A DNA stretch of 15,969 nt from NCBI GenBank assembly GCA_030838025.1, contig JAUTXM010000414.1:1-15969 (forward strand), in the 5' to 3' direction. This document shows, piece after piece, positions 6,261-12,371 of the stretch; positions within the stretch are counted from its first letter, which is position 1; the number at the start of each line of letters is the position of its first letter. The notes under the pieces were generated by a model, which did not search any database, was not told the DNA's origin, and saw only the letters and a program-made list of their open reading frames with translations. The translations under genes were made by a program, and so were the position numbers. Origin of the DNA: Acidimicrobiaceae bacterium. GTDB lineage: Bacteria; Actinomycetota; Acidimicrobiia; Acidimicrobiales; Palsa-688.

Positions 6261-7597
6261 GACGTCGCATCCTGGTCGCCACGTTGCTGATCACCACCGC
6301 CACCCTGCTGGTGTTTGGGATTCCGCTTGCGTGGGCGCTCGGCCGGGTCTACCGCAGCCATGAGCTGAGCCGCCTCCAGCAGGCTGCGATCTTGGCCGCC
6401 GCGGTGGTACCAGCCGAGGGTTTGCACGGGTCGGATCCCATCGAACCGCCGGCAATGGCGGCCGGGGTCCACGTGGCGTACTACGACGACCGCGGGGTGC
6501 TGGTTGCCGGCGCCGGTCCCGCCTCGGCTGACGCCCAGGCCCGCTCGGCGCTGCGCGGCGGCCCGGCACAGGGCACAAGTGGGTCGCGGCTCGTCTCAGC
6601 CCATCCGATCACGGTCAACGAGGCGACCGTTGGGACCGTCGAGGCATCGTCCTCCCTCGCTGCGCTGGCATGGCGCACCCTGCGGGCGCGGCTGGAGATG
6701 CTGGCCTTGGGCCTGTCGGCACTCGGCGCCGCGGCGGGGTTCGCCTTGTGGCAGGCCCGCCGGTTGGCCCAGCCGGTGGACGATCTGATCGCGGCCGCGG
6801 GCCGGTTGGGAGACGGTGACTTCACCGTGTCTGCCCGGCCATCGGGCGTGGCGGAGGTCGACCGGGCGGAGGCGGTTCTGGCGTCGACGTCCTGCCGGTT
6901 GCAAGCGTTGGTAGCCCAGGAACGGGCATTCACGGCCCATGCGTCGCATCAGTTGCGAACGCCGCTGACGGCGCTTCGGCTCTCGCTGGACAACGCCTTG
7001 ATGACCCCTGGTGTCGACGTCGAACAAGCCCTGCGCGACGCGGTCACCGAAGTCGACCGTGTGCAAGACACCCTCGACCAGTTGTTCCTGTTGGCCCGCA
7101 GTGGTGGTACTTCGGCCCCGGAGTTGGCCGGTCGCACCGCGGCGGTCGGCGACGTGTTGGACGACCTCCAACGGCGGTGGCATCCGATTCTGGCGGAGCG
7201 GGGGCGCAGGTTGGATGTGCGCCATCAGGGCTCGGTCGCGGTCCGGCGAGGACCGGCCACATTGGGCCAGATCCTCGACATCTTGGTGGACAACGCCACG
7301 ACGCATGGAGGGGGGTCCGTCGAGGTCGCGGCCAGTATCGTGTCGGGCGGAATCAGCATCGGGGTCCACGACGAGGGTGACGGGATGATTCAGCTCCCAA
7401 CGTTGGTTCCGGCAGAGGTGAGCGCGACGTCCGGATCGAGCGCCGAGTCAACCGAGGGAGGACGGGCCGGTGCAAACGGAGACGGCAGTCACGGGCTGGG
7501 TCTGCGGTTGGCCCAATCGCTGGCCGAGGCCGCAGGTGGTCGGCTGGTGCTCAAGTCGTCCGGCCCGGGCCCGCTCGTCGCGGTGATCCTTCCCTGA
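6257..7597 (+). CDS. Membrane sensor histidine kinase
   Basis: 446 residues starting at TTG 6257, which overlaps the regulator stop as TTGA. A first membrane helix (about 5-28) and a second (about 148-167) bracket an extracytoplasmic sensor region of roughly 120 residues with no family I can name. A HAMP segment (about 168-200) leads to the H-box HASHQLRTPL with phospho-acceptor His231. The ATPase domain has the N-box around Asn346 (VDNATTH), the G1 box DEGDG (372-376) and the G2 box GLGL (413-416). Between G1 and G2 there is a Ser/Gly/Glu-rich ATP lid of about 35 residues that looks low in complexity. It phosphorylates the adjacent OmpR-type regulator. The signal is unknown; linkage to an FtsX-type transporter suggests envelope or drug stress. 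Confidence 0.94.
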   Translation: MRRRILVATLLITTATLLVFGIPLAWALGRVYRSHELSRLQQAAILAAAVVPAEGLHGSDPIEPPAMAAGVHVAYYDDRGVLVAGAGPASADAQARSALRGGPAQGTSGSRLVSAHPITVNEATVGTVEASSSLAALAWRTLRARLEMLALGLSALGAAAGFALWQARRLAQPVDDLIAAAGRLGDGDFTVSARPSGVAEVDRAEAVLASTSCRLQALVAQERAFTAHASHQLRTPLTALRLSLDNALMTPGVDVEQALRDAVTEVDRVQDTLDQLFLLARSGGTSAPELAGRTAAVGDVLDDLQRRWHPILAERGRRLDVRHQGSVAVRRGPATLGQILDILVDNATTHGGGSVEVAASIVSGGISIGVHDEGDGMIQLPTLVPAEVSATSGSSAESTEGGRAGANGDGSHGLGLRLAQSLAEAAGGRLVLKSSGPGPLVAVILP

Positions 7598-7619
7598 CGA
7601 GGTACTGGGGGACGCCCCG

Positions 7620-8681
7620 ATGGCCACGGCGAAACATCGAGTGCTCACCGATCTTCACCTGAATCGAGCCCTGCTGGCCCGCCAGTTGCTACTGCGGCGG
7701 GTTCGCCTGCCGTTGCCGCGGGTGCTCGACTTGGTTGCGGGGTTGCAGGCGCAATACGCACCGTCGATGTACCTCGCCTTCTGGTCGAGGATCGAGGGGT
7801 TCGAGCGCCCCGAGCTCACGGCCGCCTTGGAAGGCCGTCGGGTGATCCAAGCGACGCTGATGCGCGCCACCATTCACCTCGTCTCAGCGCGGGACTACTG
7901 GCCCCTCGCACTGGCGGTGGGAGACGCCCGCCGTTCGTGGTGGTTGGCATCCCGACGGGGTGTCGTGACCGACGACGAGATGGTCGCCGCGGCCACAGAA
8001 CTACACGAACGGCTTTCGCAGGGTCCGATGCGGCGCAAGGAGATCGACGCGGCCATCGGGCGGGAGCTGGCGGCCGGTGTCGGTTTCTGGCTGGACCTGG
8101 TGCGGGTTCCCCCGTCCGGCACGTGGGAGCACCGCCGGGCTGACCTCTTTGCCCTGGCCTCATGGTGGTTGCCTGCGGGCGCCTCGTCCGGCGAGCGCAC
8201 CACTGGCGAGCGCGCCGCCGACGAGCACCTCGTGCGCCGCTACCTGGGCGGGTTCGGCCCGGCAACGGCCGGCGAGGTTGCCAATTGGGCCGGCCTGCCA
8301 ATCGGGCGCGTCCTGCCCACGCTGCAACGTCTCGACCTGCGCCAGTTCGAATCCGAGGACGGCCAGCAGCTCTTCGACCTCCCGAGAGCCCCCTTGCCCG
8401 GCCCGCACACTGCGGCCCCGGTTCGCTTCCTTCCCGTCTGGGAGGCGTTGCTCCTGGTCCATGCCCGCCGCAAGCAGGTGTTGGCCGAGGAGCACCGCCC
8501 GCTCCTCTTCACGTCCAAGAATCCCCACTCGCTCAACACCTTTCTGGTCGACGGCAAGGTGGCCGGGACGTGGCGTTACCACGCTGGCGAGGTGCGCCCC
8601 GAGCCCTTCGCACCCCTCGAGCCGGCGGCGGAGCGAGACGTGGCCCAGGAGGCCGAGCGCCTGTCGGCATTCCACCGATAG
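7620..8681 (+). CDS. AlkZ/YcaQ-like winged-helix DNA-binding protein (putative DNA glycosylase)
   Basis: 353 residues resembling the HTH_42 family (winged helix DNA-binding domain proteins, which includes AlkZ and YcaQ). Characteristic stretches are LDLVAGLQAQYAPSMYLAFW (36-55), RATIHLVSARDYW and a C-terminal region with an FLPVWEALLLVHARR-like run. Residues Gln43-Ala44-Gln45 match the Gln-x-Gln motif of AlkZ; YcaQ has Gln-x-Asp. AlkZ removes bulky or crosslinked DNA adducts as self-resistance to a genotoxin. Many uncharacterised homologues exist, so activity here is inferred. The start ATG 7620 has a GGGGGA ribosome binding site at 7607-7612. It lies 22 bp after the kinase stop and may be co-transcribed with the two-component genes. 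Confidence 0.82.
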   Translation: MATAKHRVLTDLHLNRALLARQLLLRRVRLPLPRVLDLVAGLQAQYAPSMYLAFWSRIEGFERPELTAALEGRRVIQATLMRATIHLVSARDYWPLALAVGDARRSWWLASRRGVVTDDEMVAAATELHERLSQGPMRRKEIDAAIGRELAAGVGFWLDLVRVPPSGTWEHRRADLFALASWWLPAGASSGERTTGERAADEHLVRRYLGGFGPATAGEVANWAGLPIGRVLPTLQRLDLRQFESEDGQQLFDLPRAPLPGPHTAAPVRFLPVWEALLLVHARRKQVLAEEHRPLLFTSKNPHSLNTFLVDGKVAGTWRYHAGEVRPEPFAPLEPAAERDVAQEAERLSAFHR

Positions 8682-8768
8682 CGGCCCAGGACGCCCAGGA
8701 GTCCGGGACGCGTAAGAAAAACCGGCGCTGGGTATGACTTCGGAACTGCCCGCACAGAGCGGGACGGC

Positions 8769-8777
8769 GGAGGAGGT
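8769..8777 (+). promoter_or_regulatory. Strong ribosome binding site that decides the hemerythrin-like start
   Basis: GGAGGAGGT lies 4 nt before ATG 8782. This is the best Shine-Dalgarno match in the window. It argues against the in-frame ATG at 8734, which has none and would add 16 residues. Confidence 0.75.
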
Positions 8778-8781
8778 ACCG

Positions 8782-9363
8782 ATGGCAGACAACGAGAGCA
8801 ACGAGGGCCGTGATCTGATCGAGCTGTTGCTGGAGGATCACGCCAAGGCCAAGAGCCTGCTGGAAGAGATCGATGGCAGCGGTGACGGCGACGACCTGGC
8901 GACCCTGTTCCCCCGCCTGGTCAAGGACTTGGTCGCCCACGAGGTGGCGGAGGAAGAGATCGTCTACCCGGCGCTTCGATCCTGGGTCGAAGGCGGCGAT
9001 GCACTGGCCGAAGCCAGGGTCGCCGAGCAGCAGGAGGCCGAGGAAGCCCTGGCCGCCCTGGAGCGCATGGAGATCGGTTCGGCGGAGTTCCGCCGGTCGT
9101 TGCTCCAGCTGAAGGGGGCGGTGCTGGAGCACGCATCACACGAGGAAGCCGAGGTGTTCCCGGCGCTCAAGGCGGGAGTGTCGCCCGAGCGGCTCAACAC
9201 CTTGGGACAGGCCTACACCATCGCCAAGGCGCTGGCACCGACCCATCCGCACCCCCACGCGCCGAGCAGCTTCCCTGGCAACGTGCTGGTGGGACCGGCT
9301 ATCGCGATCGTCGACCGCGCCTACGACGCCGTCCGCTCGGTGCTGCAGAAGGTCGGCGGCTAG
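8782..9363 (+). CDS. Hemerythrin-like HHE-domain protein
   Basis: 193 residues, cytoplasmic. The domain (about 10-130) shows the iron-ligand pattern of HHE proteins: His20 in LLLEDH, His53 with acidic residues 57-59 in AHEVAEEEIVYP, and His117/His120 with Glu121-122 in EHASHEEAEVFPAL. The position between these pairs, usually a His after a helix-start Glu, appears here as Gln83 (AEQQEAEEALAALE), so one ligand may be missing. A tail (154-193) holds HPHPHA and an amphipathic helix. HHE proteins bind di-iron and serve in oxygen, NO or redox sensing or storage. A four- or five-ligand site would alter that. ATG 8782 is chosen for its strong ribosome binding site. Confidence 0.88.
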   Translation: MADNESNEGRDLIELLLEDHAKAKSLLEEIDGSGDGDDLATLFPRLVKDLVAHEVAEEEIVYPALRSWVEGGDALAEARVAEQQEAEEALAALERMEIGSAEFRRSLLQLKGAVLEHASHEEAEVFPALKAGVSPERLNTLGQAYTIAKALAPTHPHPHAPSSFPGNVLVGPAIAIVDRAYDAVRSVLQKVGG

Positions 9364-9381
9364 CAGCACCGCCGCGAAAAT

Positions 9382-9414
9382 GGCTGGCGGCCGCCCTCAG
9401 CGCGGCCGGTAGCC
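9382..9414. terminator. Imperfect 11-bp hairpin between the hemerythrin-like and exporter genes
   Basis: Arms 9382-9392 and 9404-9414 pair with one mismatch and one G-U, around an 11-nt loop. It begins 18 bp after the hemerythrin-like stop, with no T-tract. The right arm overlaps the TAGCCT -10 element of the next gene, so it could be an operator as easily as a terminator. Confidence 0.3.
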
Positions 9415-9415
9415 T
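9410..9415 (+). promoter_or_regulatory. -10 element TAGCCT of the DrrAB-type operon, leaderless arrangement
   Basis: TAGCCT is followed by 8 nt and then ATG 9424. No ribosome binding site precedes the ATG. The spacing matches that seen for the lipoprotein, regulator and methyltransferase genes. Confidence 0.5.
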
Positions 9416-9423
9416 GCCGGGCG

Positions 9424-10446
9424 ATGTCTTCGACCTTCGCCATCGAGGCCCACGATCTTCGCAAGCGCTATGGCGACAGCGTGGCGCTGGCGGGCATCGA
9501 CTTGTCGGTTGCCACCGGGTCGGTGTGCGGGTTGCTCGGCCCCAACGGCGCCGGCAAGACGACCGCGGTGCGAATTCTCACGACCCTTTCAAGGCCCAAC
9601 GGCGGCACCGCGCGAGTGGCGGGCTTCGACGTCTTGGAAAGTCCCCGTGAGGTCCGCCGCCGAATCGGCCTGGCCGCCCAGGACGCCACCGTCGACGGCC
9701 TGCTTAGCGGGCTGGAAAACCTGACGATGATCGGCGAGCTGCACCATCTCGGCCGAGCCATCGCTCGGCGGCGAGGCGAAGAGTTGCTGGAGCAGTTCGC
9801 GCTGGCCGAGGCGGGCCGCAAGCTGGCCAAGGAGTACTCAGGCGGGATGCGCCGTCGACTCGACCTAGCGGCGACGCTGGTGGCGGGCCCCGAGGTGCTG
9901 TTTCTCGACGAGCCGACCACCGGCCTTGACCCGCGAGGCCGCAACGAGTTGTGGGCGGTGCTCGACACCCTGGTCGACGAGGGGACGACCGTCCTACTCA
10001 CCACCCAGTACCTGGAGGAGGCGGAACGCCTGGCCGACGAGATCGTGGTCGTCGACCACGGCCGGGTGATCGCCCGGGGCGATGCCCGTCACCTCAAGCG
10101 CCAAGTGGGCGGCGACCAGTTGCTGATCGTTCCGGTGAACCCAGACGACCTGGTCCCGGTGGCGGCGATCGTGGAGCGCGTCGTCGGCGTGCGAGCCACC
10201 ATCGACCGTCCGACCCGGCGGGTCATGGCGCCCGCGGCAGCAGGCGCCGCGGCCATTGCATCGGTGGCGACCGAGCTGGTCACGGCGGGCATCGACGTCG
10301 AAGACCTGGGCCTACACCAACCGACGCTCGACGACGTCTTCATGACGCTGACCGGCACCCCCGCAGCGACCGACGGTAACGCCTCGGGGGCATCCGCTGT
10401 CCCCGGGGCATCCGCTGCCCCCGCGGCCGAGGAGGTCCTGCAATGA
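9424..10446 (+). CDS. DrrA-family ABC exporter ATPase
   Basis: 340 residues. Motifs are Walker A GPNGAGKTT (39-47), Q-loop Gln86, signature YSGGM (138-142), Walker B VLFLDEPTTGLD (158-169) and the LTTQYLEEAERLADEI stretch (192-207). The usual switch His is Gln195 there, which is normal for the DrrA group. A C-terminal domain of about 110 residues follows, as in daunorubicin-resistance ATPases, and then an Ala/Pro/Ser-rich tail with a short repeat. DrrA-type subunits power ABC-2 exporters of hydrophobic compounds and lipids. The stop overlaps the permease ATG (ATGA at 10443-10446). Substrate is unknown, since the family includes drug exporters, lipid exporters and many of unknown cargo. Confidence 0.94.
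   Translation: MSSTFAIEAHDLRKRYGDSVALAGIDLSVATGSVCGLLGPNGAGKTTAVRILTTLSRPNGGTARVAGFDVLESPREVRRRIGLAAQDATVDGLLSGLENLTMIGELHHLGRAIARRRGEELLEQFALAEAGRKLAKEYSGGMRRRLDLAATLVAGPEVLFLDEPTTGLDPRGRNELWAVLDTLVDEGTTVLLTTQYLEEAERLADEIVVVDHGRVIARGDARHLKRQVGGDQLLIVPVNPDDLVPVAAIVERVVGVRATIDRPTRRVMAPAAAGAAAIASVATELVTAGIDVEDLGLHQPTLDDVFMTLTGTPAATDGNASGASAVPGASAAPAAEEVLQ
10387..10421 (+). repeat. 18-bp-period duplication in the ATPase tail
   Basis: Two near-identical 17-base stretches at 10387-10403 and 10405-10421 share GGGGCATCCGCTG and differ mainly at the following base. They encode GASAVP-GASAAP near the ATPase C-terminus, probably a small in-frame duplication in a flexible tail. Confidence 0.75.
10429..10436 (+). 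promoter_or_regulatory. Internal ribosome binding site for the exporter permease
   Basis: GAGGAGGT lies 6 nt before ATG 10443, inside the end of the ATPase gene. Together with the ATGA overlap it explains coupled translation of the two exporter subunits. Confidence 0.75.
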
Positions 10447-11339
10447 CGACCGAGATGATCCCGAACACCGCAGCAAGTCAAACAACGAAGACGCAGGCGC
10501 CCACGACGCCCGTCGAGCTCGGGCCGCCCGGCGACCGCCGGAGCTCGGCGCTCGCCGACATGTGGGTCGTGGCCCGCCGCGGGCTGCTTCACATGCGTCG
10601 GGAACCCGAAGTGCTGGCCGACGCCACCATCCAACCGGTCATGTTCGTCCTGCTGTTCGCATACGTCTTCGGCGGGGCCATCAGCGTGCCCGGGGGCGGC
10701 AGCTACCGGGAGTTCCTCATCGGGGGCATCTTCGCCCAGACGATCGTCTTCGGAGGAACCTTTGGTGTCGCCATGGCGATTGCCGCCGATCGGAACAACG
10801 GCGCCATGGACCGGTTCCGGTCGTTGCCCATGGCACGCAGCGCCGTGCTCGGTGGCCACGCCCTGGCCAACCTGCTGAAAGCCCTGCTGCCCATGGCGTT
10901 CATGTCGGTGTGCGGGCTCATCGTCGGCTGGCGCATCCACACCGACATCTGGCACGCCGCGGCCGCCTACGGGCTGCTGATTCTGTTCGCCTTCGCCATG
11001 ATCTGGATCGGCGTCTTGCTGGGCAGCTCGCTGGCCACGCCCCAGGCGGTCCAGGGTGTGGCGTTCGTGGCCATCTTCCCGCTCACCTTCGTGGCCAGTA
11101 CGTTCGTGCCCACCTCGACACTTCCCGGGGTGCTGAAGACCTTCGCCGAGTGGAACCCGGTGTCTTCCCTGTCCGGTGCGCTGCGCACCCTGTTCGGCAA
11201 TCCGGGAGCCAAGGCGCCCGTGGGCGCGCCATGGTCGCTGCTACACCCGGTTCTGTACACCGTGATCGCCTCGGCCGTGATCATCGCCGTGGCCGCGCCG
11301 ATCGCCATCCGCCAGTTCCAACGATCGATCACCGACTGA
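10443..11339 (+). CDS. DrrB-family ABC-2 exporter permease
   Basis: 298 residues. A polar N-terminus (1-45) precedes six predicted membrane helices near 64-80, 92-115, 140-163, 173-195, 203-222 and 268-288. The cytoplasmic stretch DRNNGAMDRFRSLPMAR (116-132) and the EWNPVSSLSGALRTLFGNP run (236-254) are typical of ABC-2 permeases next to DrrA-type ATPases. It forms the transmembrane channel powered by the preceding gene product. The start is fixed by the ATGA overlap and a strong ribosome binding site at 10429-10436. Likely cargo is an amphipathic drug or lipid, by family analogy only. Confidence 0.94.
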   Translation: MTTEMIPNTAASQTTKTQAPTTPVELGPPGDRRSSALADMWVVARRGLLHMRREPEVLADATIQPVMFVLLFAYVFGGAISVPGGGSYREFLIGGIFAQTIVFGGTFGVAMAIAADRNNGAMDRFRSLPMARSAVLGGHALANLLKALLPMAFMSVCGLIVGWRIHTDIWHAAAAYGLLILFAFAMIWIGVLLGSSLATPQAVQGVAFVAIFPLTFVASTFVPTSTLPGVLKTFAEWNPVSSLSGALRTLFGNPGAKAPVGAPWSLLHPVLYTVIASAVIIAVAAPIAIRQFQRSITD

Positions 11340-11382
11340 CCGGCCACTCCCGGCACATCACCGACGACCGGCACTCCCGGCA
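11340..11382. repeat. Short direct repeat downstream of the exporter operon
   Basis: CCGGCCACTCCCGGCA (11340-11355) and CCGGCACTCCCGGCA (11368-11382) differ by one inserted base. A 10-bp palindrome, CCGCCGGCGG, follows at 11394-11403. The 88-bp gap holds no gene; no T-tract terminator is present. Confidence 0.6.
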
Positions 11383-11415
11383 GGGCCGTGACACCGCCGG
11401 CGGACAGGCCCGCTT

Positions 11416-11421
11416 TAGGCT
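11416..11421 (+). promoter_or_regulatory. -10 element TAGGCT, leaderless arrangement
   Basis: TAGGCT is followed by 6 nt and then GTG 11428, the start of the transglycosylase-like lipoprotein. No ribosome binding site is seen before the GTG. Confidence 0.5.
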
Positions 11422-11427
11422 TCAGGC

Positions 11428-12255
11428 GTGCACCGGCTGATCGCAACGCTGGATCAGAGGCGGCCTTGCAGGGGACAACGGCGCTCGCCCTGGACGGCGC
11501 TCGCCCTTTTTCCCCTGCTGGTCTCGCTGTTGGTGGCCTGTAGCCACAGCCCTACGGTGCCCGCGGCGCTGCCGTGCCGCGCCGCCGCCGGCACCGAGAG
11601 CTATTCCCTCGACGCCGAGCAAGCGGCCAACGCCACCACCATCGCCGCCGTCGGCAAACGCCTCGGCATGCCCGATCACGCGGTGACCATTGCCCTGGCG
11701 ACGGCGCTGCAGGAGTCCAAGCTCTACAACCTGTCCTATGGCGATCTCGACTCGCTCGGGCTGTTCCAGCAGCGCCCCTCGCAGGGATGGGGTACCAAGG
11801 ACCAGATCCTGTCGCCCCGCTACGCCGCCACCGCCTTCTACACCCACCTGGCCAAGGTCGACAACTGGCAGACCCTCGACGTCACCGTCGCCGCCCAGGC
11901 GGTCCAGCGCAGCGCCGGCCCCGACGCCTACGCCCGGTGGGAGGCCGAAGCCCGAGTGCTGGCCCAGGCCCTGACCGGCGAGCTGCCCGCGGCGTTCGCC
12001 TGCCATGTGCCCGGCAAGGCCACCCCGGCCCTCAACCAGTTCCTGGCCTCGGAACTGGCGGCCGACCTCGGTCCCCCGACGCTCGGGACGCCGCTCGATG
12101 CCGCCCGGGGCTGGCAGGTGGCGGGCTGGCTCATCGGCCACGCCGGCCAGTTCGGCGTGGCGACGGTCACCTTCGGCGGCCAGCGCTGGTCGGGCCACAG
12201 CGGGGCCTGGAGTGCCCACCCGCCGGCGTCGAACACCGTTGAGGTGAACCGGTGA
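11428..12255 (+). CDS. Transglycosylase-like lipoprotein (lysozyme-fold domain)
   Basis: 275 residues from GTG 11428. A basic N-terminus, hydrophobic segment (22-37) and lipobox LLVAC mark lipid attachment at Cys38. The main domain (about 64-185) holds ALATALQESKL, with Glu96 as the candidate general acid, then YGDLDSLGLFQQRPSQGWG (104-122) and a second conserved run around AFYTHL and AAQAVQRSAGPDAYARW. This is a widespread actinobacterial family whose pattern resembles lytic transglycosylase and resuscitation-factor lysozyme folds. Many members are annotated only as hypothetical or, wrongly, as metal transporters. The C-terminal part (about 225-270) matches the family's second small domain. 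It probably acts on peptidoglycan outside the membrane; catalysis is inferred. Confidence 0.85.
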   Translation: MHRLIATLDQRRPCRGQRRSPWTALALFPLLVSLLVACSHSPTVPAALPCRAAAGTESYSLDAEQAANATTIAAVGKRLGMPDHAVTIALATALQESKLYNLSYGDLDSLGLFQQRPSQGWGTKDQILSPRYAATAFYTHLAKVDNWQTLDVTVAAQAVQRSAGPDAYARWEAEARVLAQALTGELPAAFACHVPGKATPALNQFLASELAADLGPPTLGTPLDAARGWQVAGWLIGHAGQFGVATVTFGGQRWSGHSGAWSAHPPASNTVEVNR

Positions 12256-12357
12256 TCACCGCGAGCAACCAGCCATTTCAGGTGATACCCCAACGGCTGT
12301 TCGACGTAGGGACCAGCGCTGTCATCGACGGTCCTCGGCTGCCGGCGTGGAGGCCGG

Positions 12358-12363
12358 TAGGGT
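12358..12363 (+). promoter_or_regulatory. -10 element TAGGGT of the methyltransferase, leaderless arrangement
   Basis: TAGGGT is followed by 8 nt and then an in-frame GTG at 12372. This supports a start 40 codons inside the longest open frame. The stretch 12256-12371 then becomes an intergenic region containing the end of the GGTGATCACC palindrome (12251-12260). Confidence 0.5.
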
Positions 12364-12371
12364 CAGTGGCG

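Noticed and set aside
558..12255. A complete natural-product biosynthesis cluster around the exporters
   Set aside because: There are transport, regulation and possible resistance genes, but no synthase, carrier or tailoring enzymes in the window.
12252..12371. GTG 12252 as the methyltransferase start
   Set aside because: A GAGGTG site and GTGA overlap make it possible. But the 40 codons are poorer in coding character and a -10 element points to GTG 12372. It is kept only as an alternative.
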